Part shown: positions 10,861 through 22,527 of the stretch, in pieces | Layout of the letters: every line of letters starts with the position of its first letter | Position numbering within the stretch: the stretch's first letter is position 1 | Assembly (NCBI GenBank): GCA_037127255.1 | Contig: JBANSL010000004.1 | Span: forward strand, 21,583,967 to 21,647,966 | Direction of reading: 5' to 3' | Source of the DNA: Persicaria tinctoria | Lineage: Eukaryota > Streptophyta > Magnoliopsida > Caryophyllales > Polygonaceae | DNA: 64,000 nt | Translations under genes and position numbers: made by a program | Notes under the pieces: model-generated | What the model was told of the DNA's origin: nothing | Database searches by the model: none | Seen by the model: the letters and a program-made list of their open reading frames with translations, nothing else

Positions 10861-11829
10861 TGATATATCCATGTATAGCTTTTGCATATGTGGTTCATAT
10901 AACTCCAGTTTCTGCATGTGGAGCCTGCCTTCTCCTTTTGCTTTTCCGAGATTCATGATCATTCATTTTTTTAGTAAAGTCAATTATGCATTTACATTTT
11001 TCCAATAGTATAAATATATCGTACCATTAGTGTGTCTCTATCCTACCATTAGTGTCAAGTTATACATGAATTACTGGGTTTCCATTCTAATCCTACCAAT
11101 ATCGTTATTTTCTCCTACCATTAGTTTTCATCTATCCTACCATGAGTTTTCAAGTTTCCTGGTATTTTTTTACTTAATTCTACACTTAGGAATTTTGGTG
11201 ATTACATTATTATCATACCAATATCGTATATGTATCCTACCAAGTTCACAAATTTGTCCTATCACTAGTTTATATATTTCCTACCAGGTTCATAATTTTA
11301 TAAGTTCAGAGATATTCATAATTCATAAATTTATCTTACCAGATTCACAAATTTGTCCTGCCACTAGTGTACATATGTCTTACTATGTTCATAATCGTAT
11401 AAGTCTAGAGAGATATGAACACATACTCCGCATTAGCCTATGTGAGAAATAATCTAGTGAAGTAATCTAGTGAAGTAAAACACTCGTTTGATGGTAAAAA
11501 AATCAAAGCTGAGTTGCAGGCTTTCTGGGAGAAAGAATGTAGTAATCCATCCTTTTGAAAATAATGTACTAGCTAGTTCATCCTTTTAATTCCAAACTAT
11601 TTTCACTTTAACAGCCAAAAAGATGAAGAGAACACAAAAAAAAATAAATTATCCTACCAGGTTCACAAGTTTGTCCTACCAGTAGTGTATATTTCCTACC
11701 AGATTCATAATTTTATAAGCCTATGAATTTTTCCTACCAGATTCACAAATTTGTCCTACCACTAGTGTATATATTTCCTACCATTTTCAATCGTATAAGT
11801 CCAGAGAGATATGAACACATACTCCGCAT

Positions 11830-11901
11830 TAGCCTATGTGAGAGTCGAACTCACATCTTTGTGTGCATACACAATGCTCTACCAATTGAGCTAATAGGCT
11901 A
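11830..11901 (-). tRNA. tRNA-like sequence, right terminus, inverted copy
   Basis: This is the inverted partner of the 10286 copy, with two base differences. The acceptor arms TAGCCTAT/ATAGGCTA are perfectly complementary here. The same abnormal 6 bp/4 nt anticodon-arm hairpin is kept, with loop ATGC instead of TTGC. A- and B-box sequences are intact. Probably part of the mobile element, not a translating tRNA. Confidence 0.45.
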
Positions 11902-11905
11902 TTTA

Positions 11906-12616
11906 CAAATACTCATTAGACGGCTCAACATCTCTTTCAATACGATCCTCCACAAGCAAAATTAAGAATTAGAATAATCCGCATTTCAGGTCCACTCTTG
12001 TTGGGTTTGAGACATTACTGAGCAGGGATATTTCATATTTGTCTAAAGGCACCCTAAGAAAAAATGATGATCACCACATAGATACAAAATAAGTAAACAA
12101 AAGTATTTTAATATTGTCCAAACCAAGGAACAAAAAAACTAGGTGCCTCCAACAGCCGAATATCTTCCTCTACAACTTTTAATCCCTTCAGGTGATAACA
12201 ATGACAACAACAACAATAACAAATGTAAATAAGAAACAACAGAGCTTTCAAATATGCTATTACCCCTTTCGTTCAGTGAATGCCTAGGGAGGGGGGGGGG
12301 GGGGATTTTATTAAGCTATAAGTTAAGTTTCAAAACAATATGTCATTATATATATCTAGGATGTATGTAAAGGCATGGGGCTGGTAAGAATAAAGGCGCC
12401 AATTGTTACCAAGTATGGGATAATGGGAATAAACAAAACTTCAGTAGTAACCCTGACTCTAAATTTTAGAACAAGGAAGTTTACACTTTCCAGTTCCATC
12501 CAACCACTGTAACAAGCACATTTAGTTGCTTTTTAAAAATTTATTTAATTGCGTATTTAGTAAGGTTGAAAGGAAGTAGAAAGAAAAAGGTTAACATCAT
12601 CTAGTCATAAACTTAC
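11906..12616. other. Stretch without recognised genes between foldback element and SEC fragment
   Basis: It contains a G-run (about 12291-12304) and plain AT-rich DNA. I looked for the next TPR exon of the SEC-like fragment here and did not find it. Confidence 0.4.
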
Positions 12617-12937
12617 TTCTTGCATCAATCCTTGTGCTTTCATTAAATTCCCAAGATTGCTATGTGCATCAACCTGCATAAATCGCCAACAATCATGTTT
12701 CAGAGATACCCTTAAGTTTTAAGTAATAAACTTTGAACTCATATTTCACATATATGATCTTTTATGCAAAAAAATATACATAAAATGTTAAGCAATGACC
12801 GTAAGAAGCAAGGATCTAACCAAAAGAGGACTCCAGGAAAGAGCTTGTCGGCAGCATTGTGCAACCTCACTTAATCTTCCTTTCCGCATGTATGCACCGG
12901 CCAAGTTGGACCAAGCATCAGCAAAATTAGGTCGAAG
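12617..12937 (-). pseudogene. Fragment of SECRET AGENT-type O-GlcNAc transferase (two TPR exons)
   Basis: O-GlcNAc transferases of the SEC type modify Ser/Thr of cytosolic and nuclear proteins; their N-terminal half is an array of TPR repeats. Two consecutive exons are present with intact splice sites. Exon 12937-12821 (117 bp) reads LRPNFADAWSNLAGAYMRKG and on to QALSWSPLL, ending TTG|GTTAGA. Exon 12673-12617 (57 bp) reads VDAHSNLGNLMKAQGLMQE and ends GAA|GTAAGT. Together they span slightly more than one TPR unit, and their junction matches the plant SEC protein as I recall it. No upstream or downstream exon of the gene is visible nearby. The intron is retained, so this is a DNA-level fragment rather than a retrocopy. 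Confidence 0.75.
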
Positions 12938-13599
12938 CTGACATGTGAAAATTAAGAAGAAAAAAATCAGAATCATAGTAATTTAGAAAATATAAACAGA
13001 TAAGCTGAAACATATATAATTATATACAAAACACAAAGAATCATGATACACCTTGTTGAAAAAAAGCTATAACACCATAGCATATACATCTAGCTTTGAC
13101 AATACTAGCAACAAAGCTTTTTGCAGGACATAAATGTTACACCAACAGATGCAAATATAAAACAACATGCTTCATTTATAAATGATATAGATCATCTTGC
13201 ATTCTTGTGTGTACAAGATTGGGGAACAACACGAAAAGTGTCTTTGAATTCTTCCATTCAACCTTGGACGCTCTTTCCCGTCTTGTGAAAAGGATGACAG
13301 GTTTCTAACAAATCCGTTTCAACAGTTCCATTCGCATCATTCTCCCAATTGCGGAATTAGCTGACAATCCTAGTGTTCCATTATGTATTACAAGAAGCCT
13401 AGTATAGGTCCCTTCAATATCATGATCAGGATTCCACAAGCATAATCCTCCAAAATTAGGGTTCCTATGCTGCGAAAAAACATGCTATTAGAAAGAGAGA
13501 AGGCATACGACTCATATAAGGCAGCTTGTCAACGACATTGGTGTGCATCTGGATTCCAATCCCCAACAGAGCTCTGATCATCACTGGCAGCCAGCATCA

Positions 13600-14400
13600 T
13601 ACTAACTTCCCAAGCTCGTGAACCGATGGATCTGCGAAGATGATAGAGATCGCAGTTTTCTATCAAAGAGAGATCGTTGCCTGACCGGAATGCCATTGCC
13701 TGGTGCGCCCCAGCGCTTGCAGTGTTCTCGATTGTGATGCCGCTAGCCATGAATCCATCTCCAACCACCCCCTACCAATTCATCAATCATACAAATCCAC
13801 ACCAAACAATCTAATATAATAAATTCCTAATTAAATTCATATCAACTGATTCTTCTAAGTAGAAAAAGCAAATCCATCAGATCAGAATTCAGATCATAAG
13901 AGGACTCACCGACAGTAGCAGTGTTGTAAGTGGTGATACCCATAACGCCGATGTTCAACGAGGCAGTGATCACCGTCTTTCCCATTTCGTCCCCGACCAA
14001 CACCAAATTCTTCTTCTCAAACCCAACTCTCACCGTCTCCTCATACACCCCCTCCTATGTATCACATGCCTCTCTCCTCCCTCCGACGTCGCCTCCACCG
14101 CCGCTTGCACCGTCCCAAAATCACACCCCGCCCTGCAAACCAATAGCATCCGTCGCCAAACCCGCCGGAAACCGCCCACCGAGCCTCAAATCCGAGCCTG
14201 TTGATTCCCAGAAGCCGGAGCGCTTCGTCCTAGGCGGGGCCCACGAGGCTGTGTCGTCGCCGCCTCACCCTCACCCACCGCCGTCCGACGCAACCCCGGC
14301 TTGTCTCGCTGGAGTTCCCCTTATTTGCCCCGTCTCCTCCCTCGATTTTCTGTCGCAATTTTCACTCCCGCACAGGTTACCTTCTACATCCGGTCATGAA
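13600..14400 (-). pseudogene. Pectinesterase (PME, PE51-like) fragment, broken
   Basis: Pectin methylesterases demethylate cell-wall homogalacturonan. The minus strand shows the N-terminal part of the catalytic domain. A degraded start resembling CDFGTVQAAVEA lies near 14125-14090. [20 protein letters not shown], then [20 protein letters not shown] lie at about 14046-13920, ending at a donor site (13910). The next exon follows from 13771 with [38 protein letters not shown]. The reading frame upstream of YEET is shifted, and the phases at the 13910/13771 junction do not match by one base. After IENC the expected conserved block with the catalytic aspartates is absent. It is clearly non-functional. 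It lies upstream of the SEC fragment on the same strand. Confidence 0.75.
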
Positions 14401-14934
14401 TAGTTCCAAATAACCGGGCCTTTTTTTTGCTTGGGGTATAGGGGTCATTTTGACCCATTTTTTAGCCTACCAATCTAGTTTTGCAAATAGGCCCGTATTT
14501 TGATCTAGTCAGTACCATTTCCTCTTTTTTCTTATAGTCAAGCTCATTCAATTCAGGACGTACGATCGATATAGGAAGCTCAAGTGCTCAACCAACGGCC
14601 AAGATTGAAGCAGCTAGAGACCCAGCTAGACATCGGCCACATACAATTATTCCCTGGGGTTCGTTTATTTCCGTACCCGAAAGTGCACGCAGCGCAAAAC
14701 CCGCCAGACTCCAACAGCTCACCACCTCACCAAACCCCCTCTCTCCAACGCTGCAAACTGACAAACTGTGATTCCCATTCTCTGTTTCACCATAAACAAT
14801 TGGGGAAGGGGGGAGAGAGAGAACCGCTGTCGCCTGTCAGTATAAGTAACAAACGGCGTGTGTGCTCTTTTCCTCTTCTTCAGATGAACGCCGGAGATTG
14901 GGGGTGGTGGTTGCGGAGTTGAAGGTCGGCGGCG

Positions 14935-17900
14935 ATGGAGTCCGATGATCCGCCGAAGAAGTTCCGAGCGCTGGTGGAGAGCGCTGACAAGATGTTTGCT
15001 AGGGTTCGGGACGCTCCGGCATACGCGGCCCGCGGCGCAGGCGCTTTCGTTGCTAGCGAGCACGATTACCACGAGCTGTTCAAGGCGTATATGGATGTGT
15101 GGAAGTTTCAACAGAAGAACAGGGCGAAGCTGGTGGAAATTGGGCTCCAGAGGTGGGAGATAGGCGAAATCGCATCTCGGATTGGTCAGATCTACTTCAG
15201 TCAGTATATGAGGACAAGCGAAGCTAGGTTTTTGCTCGAATCGTACGTTTTCCATGAGGCGATTTTACATAGAGGCTATTTCCATGGGTCGGTGAAGGTT
15301 CTGAGTGTCAGGTTCAAAGAGTTGAGGTTTTATGCTAGGTTTTTGCTGGTCTCGCTGCTGTTGAATCGGAGGGAGATGGTCCGCCTTCTCATTGACAAAT
15401 TCAAGGCTCTCGTCGAAGATTGTAAGGCCACTTTTCGGGTAAAGTTTCCTCTATGCATTGGATTCTGTTTTGATCGATTATATGAACCTGTTCTAAATTC
15501 ATCATCTAGTAGGTCGCTAAGATTGGGATGTTAGGTGTGAATTTTTAGTAAGTGTGAACTTTTTACACAAATGGCCAGGGATGAGGATAGATATAACTAG
15601 CTCTTTAGAGATCATTTGCTAAGAGCTTGTCAGAAAGTCTACCTACAGGCGTCATCTGACTATTTTTCCAACCATTTCCATAGCCGGAGTAGCTGATTGT
15701 ATAAATAGAAGTTGATTACAAGTGATGGTGCCATATGGATTTTTAAACTCCCCTAGCTTATCAGTGGATTGCTTTTGAATCGGCCTGAAATATTTTATAT
15801 TTATGTGGTCTCTTTACCACTAGATGCCGAGGTCAACCCCTGCTTTTCTTCAACTAACTTGTGTTATTCTTGCTTTTGAGATTGGTAATTAATAATAATA
15901 AAAAAACATCTTAGGAGGTTTCTGAATTTGTGTATGCAACTGCAGTCTTGTATGTAATGTTTTTAGAAGTTGAACTCTGATATCATTATTCGTAACTCGT
16001 AAGGACACATAGATGCTTTTTTTTTTTTCGGTAGAAGGTCCCATGTATATTTTTTTTGAGCACCCATAGATGCTAGATTATGTAAACTTTAACTTCATGC
16101 TTTTTTATGGCCCAAGGCTGCAGCCTTGGGCAAACTCACTCTCCTAAATGGGAAAAGGTTCTCTGTATGTTAGAATTTGTCGTGTTCTGGCAATGTTCTT
16201 GATAATTTGGGTTCTTGAGAGTGGGAATCCCACATAGGGTAAAATTAGAATGCCAGTGGTGTGGGATTGTAGGTTTTATGTTGAACATTTGGATTGTGAT
16301 TAGGCTAAAATTATGGCAGGAGCAACTAGCAAGCTTATGGAGCTTTAATTATAGTTTTGCAGTTGTAATTTATGAGTTGTAACAACTGTCACACAGCTGG
16401 CATGGAAGTATTGCACTAGATAAAATGCATGTTATTCCTCATCTGTAACCAGAGCGGATAGTTCTGCATGAATACCGTGTATGATTGTTCGTGTTGTGCA
16501 TTAAATGTCACCCTTCTTTTTGTCATATTATGCTGTGTATTCCCTGTGCCTTTGTTTTGTTGTTATATGAGCTACATTGATGCAATATGATAGCATTTTT
16601 TATGGCACACAAACATCAGCATCAGATTTAGATTACAATAAATATTGATCCTATTATACTGTCGAATTCTCTGAATATTCTTGCAGAACCATTACCTTAC
16701 CTTCTGTTGTTGTGGGCTTCCGTTTTTCTTGTTGTTACTTGATTTGCTTGCTGTCTTCTCCAGAGTATGACTGGATTTTCAAAAACACTTTAATGTGAAA
16801 ACACCATAACTTTCCATTCCAAAGTGGATACTAGCTGTAAATAGATTGATTTTGCTAGTTTTCTCTTCTCAATCTTCCTTGGCTAAATCAAATGTTTGTC
16901 TATTAGGAAAGTAACTTTAAGGAATGGAAGAAAGTGGTTCAAGAAATTAGCCACTTCATAAAAATAGATTCACCCCCAGCAAATACTCGGCCGCTGAGAT
17001 ATTGTGCTATGTTTGATACTCATCCTGACTCCTCAACATATCTGGCCCGCTTTCATGCAAAGAAACTCTGCAAGCTGCGGGATGTGGTACTGACTGGTTA
17101 CCATCGCAATGAGGTAGTGTTAATAATTTTTTCATATGATAGTTGGTACAGCACTTCATCTTTCATAGTATTTGGAAGTTACATTTTCTTTGAAGAAGTT
17201 TCCTTCACTTCATCTTTCATAGTATTTGGAAGTTACATTTTCTTTGAAGAAGTTTCCTTGTGTTTATGATTCAAAATTCAATACCTGTATATCATTCTTT
17301 TCAGGTGAAGTATGCAGAAGTGACTTTGGATACATACCGGATGCTACAATGTTTGGAATGGGAACCGAGTGGATCTCTCTACCAGAAGCATCAGGTTGAA
17401 TCAAATGAGAATGGTCGTATGCACGATTATTCTGGTGCTTCTGAATTAATCAGCATGAACTTGTCTGTTGAGTGGACTGATCCAACCTTACCTCCAAATC
17501 CCAGGAAAGCTATTCTTTATCGACCAACGGTGACATACTTCCTTGCGGTGAGTATTACTGTTTTCCTGATATGAATTTCTATTGGTCTCGTGGGAATGTA
17601 GCCTTTACTACATGAAGGTTGGAGGTTGAAGGGCTGGGTTGTGAACTTGTGATAACTACCTCCTGAAACAAGCCAATTCAGCTAATCCTGGCCTGCTCCA
17701 CATATTTGCTTGATTCAATTTATTAATATAGCTAACCGTGGCACCATGTAGTTCTCACGGGACATGCTTATGGCCTGAGTGAAGCTGTATTTTATTCCGC
17801 ATATGATGGTATCTACATGCATATGGGCTAGTGGCATCATTGTTTTTCACTCCTTGAATGGTTCACAGTTCCGGGATAACCGTCGGCTCGAACCACTGGG

Positions 17901-20292
17901 GGTTCCGAGCTGAACTGAGAACCGAATCCCATTTTATGGTTCACCTGTTCAGGTTCCTGTTCTTCTTCCCAAAAAACGAGGACCCTGGATGTTCAAATCG
18001 ACAGTCTGAACCTCTGATTGTTGAAATTTAAAGTTGTTGTTACTTTGGGGGTCTAATAGAGTTTGGTAAGTAGGGTCCAAAATAGTTAAGAGAACTATGT
18101 CGGATTTTATTCCTCAAACCCTCAGAGGATACTTAGCATGTGGGAAACTGATACAATCCCTTTATTTAATGGAGTATTTTTTTCATAATATAATTAGTTT
18201 TTTTTTAAGAGTAACATTTTATTTAAAACGCTTGGAACCGCTGATTCTAGGGGATCCATGGTTGTGGTTCCCCTGGAACCAGGAATGAGTGCCTCTTTCC
18301 CTGTGGTATTTGGAAACTGAAGGTTTCACTTCTGGTTCTGGTTCTCCCTCCCAAAGAACTGGGACCGGTGGTTCCTAGAACCATGACATCTTTACTCACA
18401 CTTCATCTCCAAGAATTTTGGTTGTCCAGCTTTTTTGATGATTTCATCTTGTTTTGGCAGGTTATTTCTACAATATGTGAGGAACTTCCTCCAGAAACCA
18501 TCATGTTGATATATTTGTCATGTTCCGGTAATTCACTTTTTAAAATTAACAACATGGATATCAGTTTAATACATTGTGTTTAAATCGTGCTGAACTCGTA
18601 GTTGTGCATTCAGGTGACTTTTCTACTCGTTTGCAAGGGGAAAGTTCTGGAAGATTTAAAAAGCCTTCGAAAACTGAAGTTGCACCTCAGGCCCCTTACA
18701 AACAGAACTCTGCAGAAGTTCATGATGGGAAAAAGGGATACTTGAGCAGTTACTATGAGAACTCTCTGTCCTTGGGTCCACCGGCTACTGAAGGTTGGCA
18801 ATGATGTTATCTGGCTATCCCATTAATTTAATTTGCAGATGTTGAATTTTAGTCTTTGTGAAGGGATGTTGGGGGATGTGTTGCGGCTTTGTGATCTGAT
18901 GTCTTGGTGGCTGTTGTTTTTATTTTTATGTATTTTAAAGACATTAACTTTCTTATTGACTCCGAAACTCTCTAAGCTTCTTGGTTGGGAATTTCAGGTT
19001 TAAATAACCTGTACCCTGGTGATTTGATCCCCTTCACTAGAAGACCGCTCTTCTTGATCATCGACAGTGACACAAGCCATGCTTTCAAGGCAGGTTTGTT
19101 AATATTTGTACTGTTAGAATTATTCATAATATGAATAATCTTGTGTCGTAACAGCTGTATAAGAAAATTTAAAAATAATATACAATCCAATAATGCATCA
19201 TTAGAGCAGATTAGTCTTTTGTTGTTCTGTATCCGTAAGACCTTAGTTGACCCTTCGGTTTCATATTTTTGTTATGTTTCATAGGTTCTTCATGGTGCAG
19301 AGAGGGGGGAGCCAGTTGCATTGCTACTTTCCCCTCTTAGACCATCCTTTAAGAGCCCACCTGACTTGAATCAAGGAGGAAGTCAGTTCACTTATTTCTT
19401 AACTGCCCCTATAATGGCTTTTTGTAAGTTGGTTGGAATCTCCTTTGAAGATGGTGAAATGGTGAGATGTTCACACAGTTGTAAATTTGTTAGGAGTAAA
19501 ATCCAGAATCCCCATTTTCTTCTTCTCTTATGAACATTTCCCCACTTTTGTGCTTGACAGGATGTTTATGAAGAGGCTGAAAACATATTATCCAACTCAT
19601 TCTCCAAGTGGGAAGTTATACTATGTACATCAAGGAGCCTTGACTCTGTTTGGGCTCAAGTTCTTTCTGATCCAATTCTGCGCCGGCTTATTCTTAGGTA
19701 CATGTGCCAACGCTACTGATGAGACAATCTTTGTCTATATTCGTCAGCAGATGAGACAGCGTAATATCACACAATCAGCGGTTTTGTTTCTTAGGAACCA
19801 TTTAAGATAGAGTATTATCAATTTAAGAGATAAATGTAGAGCAAATTTCAGCATTGCTTAGGTATATCATCATGCTTTTCATTCTAGAGAGCATCAAAAG
19901 ATCCAGTAGGTAAGAAAGTATAATTTACATTTGAGATGAAAAATAGATTTCATCAGGAAAAAAAGATGGAAAATAGCTAATATACCACTATACAAGATTA
20001 TTGTGCCAGTCATTAGATACATGTGTATTTGCTATCAGAATTACATGCATGATTACTTGCAATTTTGCAATTTCCGTACATATACTCATATGGTGATTCA
20101 TATTGTGTTAGGTTCATATTCTGCCGGGCAGTCCTCTACCTGTTCCATCCTTCTGAGGATCGTGACCAATGCATGCCTGTTTGCCTACCAGAACTTCCAC
20201 ATTTGGTATCACCAAATGCGGAAGCTGTGAAGTCTAGTGTTGTTCATCTTGCAGACCTCCTCAGAGTTTCCAATTGTTTCAGTAACTCGTGA
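14935..20292 (+). CDS. SCAI: SCAI homologue (suppressor of cancer cell invasion family), complete, 9 exons
   Basis: Exons: 14935-15438, 16907-17113, 17305-17547, 18461-18527, 18614-18793, 18998-19089, 19285-19461, 19561-19697, 20112-20292. They sum to 1788 bp, giving 595 aa, close to animal SCAI (about 606). The protein starts MESDDPPKKFRALVESADKM and ends NCFSNS. Conserved family blocks include the N-terminal SEARFLLESYVFHEAI, the middle RPTVTYFLA and PLFLIIDSDTSHAFK, and the C-terminal FCRAVLYLFHPSED. In animals SCAI is a nuclear cofactor that represses MRTF/SRF transcription and takes part in double-strand-break repair; the plant role is not established. Seven introns are GT-AG. Intron 6 appears to use a GC donor (AAG|GCAGGT at 19090), which alone keeps both frame and homology. 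The other start candidates are out of frame. Confidence 0.9.
17152..17259 (+). repeat. 54 bp perfect tandem duplication in SCAI intron 2
   Basis: Two identical adjacent copies of a unit beginning CACTTCATCTTTCATAG and ending GAAGTTTCCTT (17152-17205 and 17206-17259). It lies 45 bases before the intron's acceptor. Confidence 0.9.
17865..18390. mobile_element. Degenerate insertion rich in GGTTCC/GGAACC in SCAI intron 3
   Basis: The two ends of this stretch are enriched in opposed GGTTCC- and GGAACC-type words (TTCCGGGATAACC left; GAACCATGACAT right), typical of old hAT-like MITEs. No clean terminal repeat or target duplication is visible. Confidence 0.25.
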
Positions 20293-20760
20293 CAGGGGAA
20301 GATAAATAGCTTGTCAAATTTGGAAGACGAAGGAGAAATGAGCAAGCATCGGAAGCATTTCAGAGGTGGTTTCTGTCCTGCTTGACAAGACAAAGGACAC
20401 CATGTCCCTCCTGGACTGTGATCTCCTGATCTTGTGAATAGAACTGGTGTTCTAATTAATTATTTGTATTAGGTTTTGTAGATGGTGTAGCTGATGTGTT
20501 ATGAGTCTTTTTCACTTCATATGTTTTCATTTTAATTTTACAGGATTAGTGCTAGTAATTTTTTTTTTTTTTTGTACACGAACTGGTCCGGGAAAAGAAA
20601 CAATTGATTAATCTGTTAAGTTTGTCGGGGAAAGAAATGTTTGGGAAGAGCAAAATTGTGTCAGACGTGGGCAAGTACCTTCAGAAGACTATTTAAACCC
20701 TTTTCCTTTCCTGGATGTGGAAGACATTATTTTGAGAATATGGTTTCAAGCTTTTTACTA

Positions 20761-20999
20761 CTCCCTCCCCGTTCCTTTTAAGTGACTTTTTACTATTAAT
20801 GCACGTTTTTTAAGGTGTGAAAAACTATATGAAATAATGATTTTTTAAAATATTTTTTTCGATAATCTCATACTTATTGGTGGTAAGTATAATATTATGA
20901 AAAAAAATATTATTAAAATATTAATATTTAATATAGTTTTTATCGTTCTAAAACTACGTGCATGACTTGAAAAAGTCATTTAATAGGAAACGGAGGGAG
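20761..20999. mobile_element. Stowaway-type MITE
   Basis: It starts CTCCCTCCCCGTTCCTTTTA and ends GGAAACGGAGGGAG, the Tc1/mariner Stowaway terminus, and is flanked by TA on both sides (20759-20760, 21000-21001). 239 bp, AT-rich, non-coding. Confidence 0.85.
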
Positions 21000-21006
21000 T
21001 ACATTA

Positions 21007-22026
21007 AGGCCCCGTTTGGTATAAATGTAGTAATCGGAATGAGAATCGGAATGGGAATGAGAATCAAAATTCGGAATCAGTCATTACTGAAGGATGTTGT
21101 TTGGTATAATGTCGGAATAAAAATTTTTCAAATTCAACCTAAAAATATACAAAATTAATCCACCAAAATTTATGAAGAGAACCGATTCTATTTCTCAATT
21201 AACTCAAAATTAGCATCAAATTACACAAATTCAACCATTCCCATTCCAAAAATTCATCAAATCTGCTCCCAGATTCCAGATTTGGGGATTTGAAACCCTA
21301 GTGTGGTCGGGGAAGGTCGAGGTGGGGGGTTGGGGGCGGGACGGAAGCAGGCCGGCAACAAGGTGTTCTGGAGAGGCGATGACGGGAAGAGGGCGGCGAA
21401 TCGGCGATGGCGCTCTGGGTAGCAGGAGAGGACGGCAACGATGGCGAGAGGAGGGCGACGACGGGGAGAGGACGATGGCGGCTAGGTACCAGATTTGGAG
21501 AGCCGGAGGATAGGACTCGATAGGGGGAGTAGATCGAGAGCAACCTTCTTCAGGGCTTTCGATCGATGGAGGAGCAGCGCCGGCGGTCGGAGCTCTCGAT
21601 CGGTGGAGCCATGGAGGAGCAGCGGCAACCGTCGGTATAAATGAAGACATGAGGGGGAGGGAGGGGGGGGGGGGGGGAGAGAGAGAGAGAGAGAGGATGG
21701 ACGGAGCGGCAACCTCGGCAAATCTGAACGGCGGCGGTGGCGGCGACGTCGGCAAATCCGGAGGCTGGTAGGATGAGGGAGGAGGATGAACGGAGGCTGT
21801 GAAGGGGGTGAACAGGAATTGGGGGCAACTTGTTTAGGGTTAGAAAATTGGGAATGAAATTATCCCCCTACTTTTTTGAGGGGATGAATTCAGCCTCAAA
21901 TTGGGGATGGGAGGATTCCCGGTAATCATTCCCATTCCGACTTTCAGCCTACCAAACAACGAAATTCGGAATCAGTCATTCCCATTCCCACTTTTTGATT
22001 ATCAGTAATGGATACCAAACACCCCC
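21007..22026. mobile_element. Non-autonomous PIF/Harbinger-like element with GC-rich core
   Basis: The ends AGGCCCCGTTTGGTA and TACCAAACACCCCC are inverted and flanked by TTA on both sides (21004-21006, 22027-22029). The subterminal parts repeat GGAATGGGAATGAGAATC-like words in both orientations. The middle (about 21300-21830) is GC-rich with a G-run and (GA)n and gives Pro/Ser-rich open frames that I judge to be composition artefacts. Confidence 0.65.
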
Positions 22027-22527
22027 TTAAGGAAGCTTTGTACCATTGTCTTTCCTTGAATTCAGAGACAGACCAGAGAAGATTTACCTCATCTTAGACT
22101 ACAACAGCTAAAGAGGTAAATGGTCGGAGTAAAATGCAGCATTGAGAAATATGCACCCTCTCCCAGACCTCTGTTGTCTAGTAGTGTGGCGGCTGATGAA
22201 ACTATAAAAGACACTGATCGGAGTGATCGTCAATCACTGGGGAGGTGTACCTGGTGATTTGTACAACTTGTCATTTCAACCAATAAAGTTAAAATATACT
22301 ACAAAATGGACCGTGATTTTGGACTAGACGATCTTCTCCGACCGGTGATTTGTACGGTAAAATACGACGACAAATATGAAAATGATTATATCGACCAATC
22401 AATAGTTTTTTATATCGACCAATCAATAGTTTTGGAACACATAAAAGGTTAACTTCACACTTACAGCCTGAAATTATAATCGAGGCCCTATCCATATTGA
22501 TACAATTAATAATGATGCTCTGTTATG
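22027..22527. other. 3' flank of the ABCG gene, no further gene
   Basis: Contains a short tandem duplication (TATATCGACCAATCAATAGTT twice, about 22388-22432). It probably includes the 3' UTR of the minus-strand transporter gene. Confidence 0.4.

Larger units (their letters stand above)
10282..11905. mobile_element. Foldback-type element with tRNA-like termini and tandem-repeat arms
   Basis: The first about 110 bases and the complement of the last about 110 bases are nearly identical, starting AAATAG(T/C)CTATTAGCTC and including a 72-nt tRNA-like sequence plus CGGAGTATGTGTTCAT. Inside each end lie degenerate tandem repeats rich in GGTAGGA. A second, truncated copy of the right arm ends at about 11447 with the same TAGCCTATGTGAGA wording, so the right side is duplicated. 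The middle holds a thioredoxin-like fragment on the minus strand. No transposase or clear target duplication is visible. Two SINEs in inverted orientation would be an alternative reading. Confidence 0.55.

Noticed and set aside
14719..15255. 178-codon minus-strand frame
   Set aside because: Shadow of SCAI exon 1 and its leader; no family wording.
21231..21755. Long Pro/Ser-rich minus-strand open frame
   Set aside because: GC-rich, low-complexity core of a transposon with overlapping open frames on both strands and no recognisable domain.
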